A stretch of DNA of 64,000 nucleotides. Source: Conchocele bisecta (Eukaryota > Mollusca > Bivalvia > Lucinida > Thyasiridae). The DNA lies in contig CM055266.1 in the NCBI GenBank assembly GCA_029237695.1, forward strand, positions 121,076,569 to 121,140,568. Reading direction: 5' to 3'. The notes under the pieces were generated by a model. It saw only the letters and a program-made list of their open reading frames with translations, was not told the DNA's origin and made no database searches. How positions within the stretch are numbered: the first letter of the stretch is position 1; the number at the start of each line of letters is the position of its first letter. This document shows positions 36,401 to 48,400 of the stretch, piece by piece. The position numbers and the translations under genes were made by a program.

Positions 36401-39400
36401 CTTAAATTTTCCTTTAATTTAATATTATCGAAAAATATATTGTTTTGGAATTTTTTATATAGCCGTACAATGTGGGCAGCTTTCGTGAAACAGACAGTAG
36501 GCAGTAAAGGCGTTCCATAACATGCCGTTGGTAGTGTTCTTGTTATTGAGCATGTGGAAAATTTACGGTACGATGTTATTTCTCTATGNNNNNNNNNNNN
36601 NNNNNNNNNNNNNNNNNNNNNNNNNNNNNNNNNNNNNNNNNNNNNNNNNNNNNNNNNNNNNNNNNNNNNNNNNNNNNNNNNNNNNNNNNNNNNNNNNNNN
36701 NNNNNNNNNNNNNNNNNNNNNNNNNNNNNNNNNNNNNNNNNNNNNNNNNNNNNNNNNNNNNNNNNNNNNNNNNNNNNNNNNNNNNNNNNNNNNNNNNNNN
36801 NNNNNNNNNNNNNNNNNNNNNNNNNNNNNNNNNNNNNNNNNNNNNNNNNNNNNNNNNNNNNNNNNNNNNNNNNNNNNNNNNNNNNNNNNNNNNNNNNNNN
36901 NNNNNNNNNNNNNNNNNNNNNNNNNNNNNNNNNNNNNNNNNNNNNNNNNNNNNNNNNNNNNNNNNNNNNNNNNNNNNNNNNNNNNNNNNNNNNNNNNNNN
37001 NNNNNNNNNNNNNNNNNNNNNNNNNNNNNNNNNNNNNNNNNNNNNNNNNNNNNNNNNNNNNNNNNNNNNNNNNNNNNNNNNNNNNNNNTTATTTCTCTAT
37101 GACGATAAAATGCTCGACGAGCAGGGATAATTCTGACGCGGCGATATCTGAGAACCAAAGTTCTTTTTTATGGCCTAACTAACAACACTTTGTTTTTCAT
37201 TGTTGTTTTTGATTCATGTTTCGTTTCTAGCATAATACAGTTTCCATTAAGCTGCATGGTACCCGCAAAATAAGTTAAAAGAAATAACAGTTTTTATTTA
37301 GCGTCGAAATACAAACAATAAACATGAGTCACGCAATAAGTTTTGAATCCAGACAGGGCCGATTCATTCTAATAACTTATTTCTTGTTTCTTGCAGGCAT
37401 TCGTCGGAATGTACGGAGGGCACACCTCAGTATGATACGGGCGTGTACGGAAATACAAATCATATCACATTCGGCAGCACTTTCAACAATGGAAACAATA
37501 ACCCGATGGAATTCCGGATAATTCACTGGACGGTAGGAAACACAGGTGGAAGACTCTGACCTAGGACTCGGTAAATTGCCCATTCGAAAATGTTTATCCC
37601 ACCCACCCACTTCTGTTAGACTAATAACAAGGTGTATGATCACGTGGTTACAACAACAACAGCAAGTTATGAAATTTCCAGAAGCCCACGGATTCAAATT
37701 ACGTATTATTTTATTTTATCCTTATTATGTAACGGATTTTGAAATATGGCGCATCAAACGCGTCTTGTTAAACTGCATTTGATGGTCTCGGTATTTTGGC
37801 CCAAACATTTGTAGTTTTTACGAATAATCGATATCCATATCTATTTACACGGAAATCGATTCTTCGCAAAAACGACATCATAAGTATGTGCCGACCACAC
37901 AAAGATGTGTTTGCTGCGCCATAATTCATCAAAATCCGTTGCCTATTAAGGAAAATATCAAATAATACTTACTTTGGAGTGGGCGGCGCGCTTTCAACTA
38001 TTGTTGTTGTTGTTGTAGTCACGTGCACAATCATGCACCTTGAATATGCTACACCGTATAGTGTACGGAATTTGTTGGGTGGGGTTATTCTTTTCAAATA
38101 AGCCATTTACTTGGTCCAAGTCTTCCAACAGTGGTAATAAATTGCACATGTATGTTAACACTGCCATCGCCACTCCCAGCGTTTCCACTCTACTATGAGA
38201 TACACTGACAATGACATTGTGTTATAGAACAGTCTGAAAGGTACATGTCCCCTCAGCAGGCACACCATGTTCTTTACAGGAATTAAATAAGTATAATTGT
38301 GTCACTATTACACCAGTTCTAACAATTATGAGTGCCAGCAAACATATATAATCATTTAGTAATGTGTATGTTACTGATAGTGACTCACGGTGGTATCGGG
38401 CTATTTTCATATGCAAATGCGGCATGATATTTTTTAATTATTTATACTAATTAAATGCGTCACCTGAAAAAAATAATATTTTCAACACATTGTAAAGTAT
38501 GATCATTGCTCATCAAAAGATAAATACAGAGAATCAAATGTATTTTCCGTTAACATTTTAAGGAAACACGGTTATCGCCCCCGGTATCGGTGTGGAAATT
38601 TACTTCCTGTATAAAATGTATTCAATACGTGGGGTAATGGTGAATAAATGTTTATTTTGCCAGAACATGTCTCAGATGATGTCTCTGATAAAGGAACATA
38701 TTGTACCTACTGAGTAGGCATGTACCTTTATAATTGGTTACGAACCTGAAAGCTCAAGTGTGACTTCAAATTGAACCACTTCCGGGGCATCTCTGGCATT
38801 GGAATTGGGCTGTATGTTTCAACTAAGCAACGTGACGTCATATCGTACGTCGATTCTAACGCCGATGCGGACCCGGAGGTATTTATAAGGAAAGCGACTT
38901 GTGGTGTCCAAGTTAAGTAACCAATTTGTCAGATAGGTCTATTTATGTGTACAGTGGAACCTCTCTAAACCGGACACGAAGCAACTTATCTTAGGTGATA
39001 CTGTCTATTCGTATAGCACACGATTATGGCTCAGAGCACATGTGATGGGAACAAATACTCTGATAATCTGACAAATCTCTCATTGTATAAATAATATACT
39101 ATATATACTGTCATGTGATTTTTTTCCCGTCACCTGTAGCTCAGAGTGATCAAATGGCTGATTTACAGCGAAACCTCTCTAAGACGGACAGAGACGTTTC
39201 ACTGTACATGTCTATGTATTTCAATCCGGAATAAAAGTGTGCCATCAGGAACGTGACTTAAAGCTACATGCCCACTCAGTATGCACAAACTGTTCTTTAA
39301 TGAATTAAATAAGCGCATAATTGTGTCACTATTCCACCAATTCTAAAAATTACATGTGCTCGCTATACATATATAATCATTTAGTGATATTTATTTTACT

Positions 39401-42400
39401 GATTGTGACGCGCGGTGGTATCATGCTATTTTCATATGCAAATGAGGCATTATATTTTATAATTTTTAATTATTTATACTAATTAAATGCGTCACCTGAA
39501 AAATAATGTTTTCGACAGATTATAAAGTATGATCATTGCACATCAAAAAATAAATACAGAGAATAAATAGTAATGTTTGTTAAAATGTTACGAAAACATG
39601 GTTATCGCCCCTGATATCAGTGTGGAAATTTACGACTGATATAAAATGTATAATAATGTCAATCAATACGTGGGGTAATTGTGAATGAATGTTTATTTTG
39701 CCGGAAAATGCCTCAGATGATGTATCTGATATAAAGAGCAGTTTGTGCCTACTGAATGGACACGTATCTTTAATTGCATGCTAGTGGTGAAAGTACGAGC
39801 AATTTTCTTATTCTTATTTATTTCTGTAAATGTGGCTGGATAAATTTGGCTTATGGATTTTGCGACCGGTGTAGATCCAGATCAGCTTGTGCATGCGCAC
39901 AGTCTGATCAGGATCTGAACTGGTCGCCATTCCATCAACGAAACATCCGTCATGCTTTGGACAAGCAATATAGATCGCTATCGTCTTCAGGAGTGTGCTA
40001 TCTGTTAAGAAGATACACTGATCACAAATCCCATAAGCCCCATTTCTCCAGTCACAGCCACACATATGTCTTGACATTTGCAAGACATTTTCATGATATG
40101 TATTGCCCACACGTTTCCAAAGCATGCACAGAGTTATGGTATACGTCTGATAAGCTACATTATGTTTAACCACGCTAAATCATCAGATATTCATGCGCTG
40201 TGTAGTAACGTAGTTCGTTCACACAAATAATCCAGATTTGTTATGCCATAGACACTCTTTGCTTGCAGAAACCAGTCAATTTATGCACTAATCTACTTCA
40301 CACGCATGTTAATGTATCATTTACATCAGTTTCAAGCATATGCTTTGGGATTATTTTGTAAGTCGGATCATGTTTGTCATGTGAGGCGGTTTCAATTCCA
40401 GCCGCTGACTTTTTGCGCCACCACCAGGGTGGTCGCAAGAGATTGAATTTATCTTTCTTAACAATAATTAAATATATATGTTAATTAGTGAATATTCAGA
40501 ACAGAATGGCTGCAGGTTATGCAGGCCCGTAGCCGGGGGTCGGGGGGTGGGGGGGTCGGAGCGGTCGTCGACCCCACCCCCCCCCGCCCAGCCTCGAAGT
40601 ACACTTTTTCCCCCCCTTCAAATAGGTCTGGCTACGGGCCTGTTATGGGAAAATAGGTCCGACGACATCCATACGAAAAATGAAAGTAGTAGAGAATAGC
40701 AAAATGTGTGGTCATTGGTTAGTCTATATAGAAAACATCTTTGGTGGTGGTGGACTATTATACAGTTCCTAACACTCTTACCTAACACTCTTTACCTCCA
40801 TTCAGTCTGCCGTGAAGATCACGATCGAGGTTGACGATATTGACAGCTATCTCGGCGGCGACCACGACTCCATGGGCAAAACGTCCGTCATATTCGATGG
40901 GAATCTCGTCACCCGGCGATCGGATGACACGTGGTACGACATCACATTCGATTACAACTACCAAACGTGAGTATCCCTGCCCATAGTTGCGAACGGTAAC
41001 TCTTGCAATCCAGTCCCGTACCATCCGTAGTCTGGCTACGGACGGTATGGGAGTAGATTACAAGAGTTACCCTTCGCCACTACTCTGCCCAGGTATCACG
41101 ATCTAGCTAAGTTGTTTTATGTTATGTTATTGTTTAAAACTTACGGGCTGATGTCAGCTGTTGCCATTTTGTTTGGATCGAAACGTTTGTAGACAAGTTT
41201 CTACATCATGATATAACTTTGATATTACTTGACGGATTGCTTCATAGTTGGACACTTGATACATGTAAGCATTTGGAACACACTCATGCCGCCATTAACA
41301 TGACCTGGACTTTTTGCCTCGACATTTTTGCGGAAACACTTAGATTGTCGTCCGCGCCATAAATTTTAATTATATTCAAAACTTTTAGGAATGTTGGAAA
41401 GTATATTTAGATCGTTACATAAGCTGCGAGTAAGGCTCGCAGCTGAAAATAGATGGTACTTGTATTACTGTTTGAAACTGACCTGATAACTGTAACAATT
41501 GTTATGTGTCCCGAATAATTATCGGGGTATATATAGTCGCCATGTCTGTCGTCCCGTCTCTTCATCTGTCTTCAAGATGTGCGGGAACGTTTTCGGCTAC
41601 CTACTATGGTCTACTATCTCTGTTTAAGTCAGATTGGCTTGGAACTTCATAAATGTATTTGTCATCATCCATATTGTCATTCTATAGCCCACCATGTGTG
41701 TACATTCAATAGCACACCATGTGTGTACATTCTATATCCCACCATGCGTCACTGTGCCCTATGTCAAATTGCTTAGAAAGTCGCGTTAAAGATTGTGAGG
41801 GGTATGTCTCACAGATGGAATATACTAGATACAGTACGACGCCAGGTGGGTGGGGGTAATGGGAGTATTTCAATGGACATTTGTGTATGTCACAGGTCCA
41901 AGTCTTCCACCTGTGGTGCATGTACGTCTATCAGTGTTACTGATTTATGTTGTGCGAAACTAGTAACTTGCCCAATTGTTGCAGTATAACAGCCCAGGCT
42001 CGAGCCTACTGCATGGACCATTATTACGGAGCCCTCTGTACCGACTACTGTAACCCCAATGCATACGGTGCCAATCACTACTACACGTGTGACGGGGACC
42101 GCGGCATGATCTGCCGTGAAAATTACTACGGCGAGTCCTGCTTGGTCCACTGCCAGCCACAGGACAGTTACGCTGGTCATTTCACGTGTAGCGGTGATGG
42201 TACACCGATATGCAATGATGGTAGGTACAATGTATATAAGACATGCATTGAGATTTTGTATCTTCGGACATCTGCATAATTTCATGAAATACGTTTACAC
42301 AATTTACAATATGTTTGACAAATAAAGTCAAAAGTTGACAAATTATAATTCCGCGTGTACTCTGATCATTTTGTTAACTTTGGACGACCTTTACGGAAAA

Positions 42401-45400
42401 TATTGTAAATTGTGTAAACATATTTCATGAAATTACGCAGATGTCCGAAGGTACAATATCACAAGGCGTGTCTCATATGTGAAACACTAGAAGAAGAAAA
42501 CGGGGTTTCTTGAATGTTTGAAATGTATCTTTGGAGGTACTATCTGAGACAGTCAGTCTGTGCCAGTTAGTCCGGGTTTCGCCCTGAATACATGGCATAG
42601 ATTGACTCGAGCTGATGTTGGACTAGTTCATTAATCATGTGAGGAATATTGTTTTAATCTGAAAAAATACTGACAAATACTCCAGATCTTTATGAGACGA
42701 CTCGTAACGAATGAAGAAAATTGACGGTTTGCTATTCTAAGTAATCCAATTATTATGCAGCCTTCAATGCCGGAGGTTGTGAGTTCAATCCTCACGCTAG
42801 GCGTGAAAATACTTGCATACATGTAGTACATGTATTTCCATCCTACTGATCTCTCAGGTGAGACTTTAATACTATGGCCACATCTCTATATGACATAGCT
42901 GTTGTTGGGAAGTTAAACGAATTCACTTTCTTTGCAATCTGACACCATTTGCACTCAAATTTCAAGTTATTTTGGAAAAATCTCTCTACAATATTTGGCA
43001 GTACTCAATGATTTTTGGCATACTGGGAATTTTAATTGCTTATTGGTACTCACTGCTGCTGAGTTTTCTAAAAACAAATACATTTGTATAAACCCGTTTT
43101 AAAAACGGGACGTATTCTGGATTGACATTGTACGGGCGGCGGCCAGTGACAACTTAAGTTCTATTTGGCATATATCTTTGTCGCGACAAGAGGAAGAAGC
43201 CTATTGATTTATCTCCCATTGGCGGCCATTTTTAACTTCCGCATTTTGTATCTTTCTCCACGAAATAACGCAAGTTCTAGTTCACTGATTGTAACCAAAT
43301 TCGGCATACATGTTTATCATGGCAAGAGGAAGAAGCCTGTTCATTTTGAAAAAAGATTCTGATGACTTATCTCCCCTTGGCGGCCATTTTTAATTTCGCA
43401 CTCGTAGACAAATGTGGTATACATGTTTATCATGGCAAGATGAAGAAGCCTATTGATTTTGAAGAAAAGTCTGATAACGTATGTCACTTGGCGGGCATTT
43501 TTAATGTTCATACTCCATATCCTTGTCCACACAATAACTCAAGTTCTACTTGACGGATCGTAACCAAATACGGCCTACTTTGTTTATCACGTCAAGATGA
43601 AGAACCTTATTGATGTTCAGTGAGATATCTCCCCTTGTTGACTGGTATTGCCTCGATTGACATATATTATGACTCTTCTTAATTGAGTATTTAAGTAAGT
43701 TATGTAGCTTATTTGCAGCTTTGGTGTTTTTCATGCATACATACGTGTATTTATGTAATTGTTATGATTATTGAAGGCTGGACGGGCGAGATGTGCACAG
43801 AAGACATAGACGAATGCCGAGACAAGACTGACAACCCGTGTTTGCCAAACGGCAGCTGCACCAATAAGGACGGCTCCTATTCCTGTGTCTGTGACGATGC
43901 CCATACCGGTATGCCTATAGTCGGCATTAATATATGATCGAAGAGCCCACCTAAACTAGACTGTAGTCGCATAAGACCATACAATTAATATTCCATGTGA
44001 TTTGTGTCGCGCCCGCTTGCGGACAGCGTGATATAGTCGGCACATTGGCAAACGTACGTCCGTACGTATACCCGGGTTAAAGGTTTTTGTTAAAGTTTGT
44101 AGGTATACTATCAAAGTCTCGGCGGGCGTGACATGCGGGCCGCGGCGGCCATCTGATGTACCAAATATGTGCGACCTTTCATGACAACTATTTACATACA
44201 CTGTGATATTTTGTGTAAATGAAATCGAAGGTCAACGTTCTACACCATTTATGGAAAATATATTAAATTTGGTAAACTGTGTTTCATGCGATATCCCACA
44301 TCTTAGGTACAAAACACATGACTTGACTCAATTACCAAAAATGTCAATGCATAGCGGTATCCATACAGAGTATATGATTACACAGGTAGAAAACCCGGAC
44401 CTAGGACCCAATACTTAGCTCATTTTGGAAAACGTTACCCCACCGACACATTTCCATACACTATACTATACACTTACATCCTTTTCGAGGTGTAGTGTAT
44501 ATAAATGAGTGGGTGGGGTAACGTTTTCCTAACAAATATATGTCGATGGTATAAAGTGGAACCTAACTAAGGGATGTCAATTACTGTGCATGAAATATTG
44601 CCCTTGATCCGTGGTTATTGTCCATTCCTCTTGCGGAAAGCCAGATATAGTGATCACAATATCGTCAGTGTGCGTTAAATGCTTTAAAATACTTAGTAAT
44701 ACATCTCTGTAAACATACCTAAACATACTTAAGAACTGATTTGAAACGTTCATTCTACGATCCACTTATACGGAGCTTAAGTGACGTTTAGGTTTATACT
44801 TAAGAACTGATTTGAAACGTTCATTCTACGATCCACTTATACGGAGCTTAAGTGACGTTTAGATGTGCATTAAATGTTTTTGCAACATTTGTGTTCAATA
44901 TGTTTTTGTTTATCTTGTATCTCTTATCAGATTGATTTGAAACATTATATGTTGGTGTATTACCTTCCGTAGGTTCATTAAATATTCTACTCCGGCCTTG
45001 TGGCCTCCATACCCAACCAATGTCAAACTCATGTGACCTATGAAACCGTCGTTAAAGTTGTTGCAACATTTGCGTTAGGGTATATCAGTAACTTATATCT
45101 CTGAAACTTCATATGTTTAATCTTATTTCCTAGGAATGTCTCATAAACGTTGATATCAAAATACACTAGCATGGCATGCTCTATATGTGGCTGTGACTGG
45201 AGAAATGGTGTTTATGGGTTTTGCAACCAGTCGGCATAGTCTGATCAGGATCTACGGTGTTCGTAATTCCATCAATAAAGCACACACCATGCTTCTAACA
45301 AAGCTACGACTCGTTATAAAGCTACAGAAGTGTTATGTGCTATTTGATAGAGAGCTTAACTGGTCACAAATCCCATAAGCCCCATTTCTCCATGCGCAGC

Positions 45401-48400
45401 CACATACACCATCAGCCTGCATTAATCTTGCCAATATTTGTAAACGATTGTGTTTATTACAAAATACTTGAATATTATGTTCGAAAGTAAGCAGCTTGAT
45501 TGGCTGAGCCTAAGTTGTGCTACATCTCTTCATGCACATCCAATGAATCTGCTTGATTGGTTGGCCCTAGTTGATATAGTTGCGGGAAGTAACTCTGCAG
45601 AATACTCCCGTATCGATACGGGAGTATTCTGCAGAGTTACACCCCACAACTATAGTTGATATTGCCAATATATGTTCAGAAACGTTGGCATTTTGGCAAG
45701 ATTAACGCAGGCGGCGGTGTATACCCACGTTCCATGTTACCGATTCAGGGCGATACTGTCAGGATGTACGTCTCTACTGTGACGATAACCCGTGCAGTAA
45801 CCACATCTCCCTATGTAACGACATACTGGGCGGATACCAGTGTGTCTGTGACTTCGGCTGGACCGGCGACATCTGTGACGAACAGGTCACCCCGTGCAGT
45901 AGCAGTCCGTGTCGCCATAACGCCAAGTGCGCCGTCGTCAGTGACTCGTACGAGTGCAACTGCACCGATCAGTGGCAGGGCGCGACTTGCGAGATAGCGA
46001 AGCCAGAGCCGTGTGCAGAGAGATCCTGCCTGAACAATGGGACACGTATAAATGTTGTGAACAACACACTCAGTATACACGTATGTATTGCATGAATGAG
46101 GTAGACTGTTCACCATGTATTGCACGAAGGAGATAGAGTGTTCACCATGTATTGAATGAATGAGGTAGAGTGTACACCATGTAATGAATTAATGCAGTGG
46201 CGTGTTCACCGTGAGGTAGAGTGTTCACCATGTATTAAATGCATTAGGTAGAGAGTTCACCTTTCGGTAGAGTGTTCACTATGTATTGCATGAATGAGGT
46301 AAAGTGTTTATCATGAGGTTGAGGGTTCACCATGTATTGAATGAATGCGGTAGAGTGTTCACCATTCGGTAGAGTGTTCAATATGTATTGAATGAATGAG
46401 GTAGAGTGTTCACCATGAGGTTGAGTGTTCACCATGTATTGAAACAATGAGGTAGCGATATAGTGTTGACGATGAGGTAGAGTGTACATGTACACCATGT
46501 AGTGAATTAATGCAGTAGAATGTTCACCATGAGGTAGTGTTCACCATATATTGAATGAATGAAGTAGAGTGTTCACCAAGAGGTAGAGTGTTCACCATGT
46601 ATTGAATGAATGAGGTAGAATGTTCGCCATGAGGAAGAGTGTTCACCATTCGGTAGAGTGTTCACCATGTATTGATTGCATGAGGTAGAATGTTCACCAT
46701 GAGGCCGAGTGTTCACCAATTATTGAATGAATGAGATATTGTGTTCACCATGGGGTTGAGTGTTCACCATGTATTGAATGAATTAGGTAGGGTGTTCAAC
46801 ATGAGGAAGAGTACTCACCGAATAGTAAATGCATTCGTAGAGTGTTCACCATGTATTGAATGAATCAGGTAGAGTGTTCACCATGTATTGAATTAATGAG
46901 GTAGAGTGTTCACCAGGAGGAAGAGTGTTCATTGTGAGGTAGAGTGTTCACCATGAATGAGGTAGCGATATAGTGTTGACCATGAGGTAGAGTGTTCACC
47001 ATGAGGAAGAGTGTTCATTATGAGGTAGAGTGTTCACCATGTATTGAATGAATGAGGTAAAGTGTTCACCATGAGGAAGAGTGTTCATTATGAGGTAGAG
47101 TGTTCACCTTGAGGAAGAGTGTTCAATATGAGGTAGAGTGTTCACCATGAGGAAGAGTGTTAATTATGAGGTAGAGTGTTCACCATGTATTGAATGAATG
47201 AGGTAGAGTGTTCACCATGAGGAACAGTGTTCATTATGAGGTAGAGTGTTCACCATGTATTGAATTAATGAGGTAGAGTGTTCACCATGTATTGAATGAA
47301 TGAGGTAGCGATAGAGTGTTCACTATGAGGTAGAGGGTACACCATGTAAATTATTAATGCAGTAGAATGTACACCATGAGGTGGAGTGTTCACCATGTAT
47401 TGAATGATGCATATTGTTCACCATGAGGAAGAGTGTTCACCATTCTGTAGAGTGTTCACAATGTTTTGAATGAGTGAGTGTTCACCATGTATTGAATTAA
47501 TGAGGTAGCGATAGTGTTCACTATGAGGTATAGGGTACGCCATGTATTGCATGAATGAGGTAGATTGTTCGCTAAATAGTACATGCATTCGGTAGAGTGT
47601 TCACAATGTATTAAATGAATGAGGTAGATTGTTCGCTAAATAGTACATGCATTCGGTAGAGTGTTCACAATGTATTAAATGAATGAGGTAGAGTGTTCAC
47701 CATGTATTGAATGAATGAATTAGGATATATGCACATTAGGCATAACCACCACAGAGTCATGGCAAACATCATGTAACTGCTCACATGTGATTGGTTGTTG
47801 CAGGATTCAAGGGTGACTCGGCATTGGTCCATCATACAGATAGTGGTTATTGTCATCGTGCTCACCATCGCCGCCATCATAGTCGTATGGTATATATCCA
47901 GGAGGCGAAGGTATGTACAGTGCAACCTAAACCTCTAAACCGGACACCCTTCAAGTAGACCACGCTGGGCTCTGTTCAACTCTTTGCATGCTGAGAAATT
48001 TGCGGGCCAGTTTAAAAAATGGCAGACGACCATTCTTTGTTTCCTTTTATTTATCCCTGTAAATATCATGAATATGTCTTTGAATTTCAGTAGAAGGTCC
48101 GGAAGACGCCATTATAATGACATTTCAGGACATTTTTACAGATGAAAATATTCCTATTTTGTTGGCTGTTATTTTCTCCACTAGCATGCAAAGAGTTCCC
48201 TATTAAACTCATTATACTTGCGACTCATTTCAAATTACATGTATTTCTAAATCCTATAAAAAGTTTTCATCACACTGGATGCGGAAATCAATATTGCAAT
48301 AGTTGTCCACATTCAACAGCATGTGTAATAATGTCATTTTATTTAATGACTTTTTTTTCTGACTAGAAAATTTTACTTATAACATATATACCAATGACTA

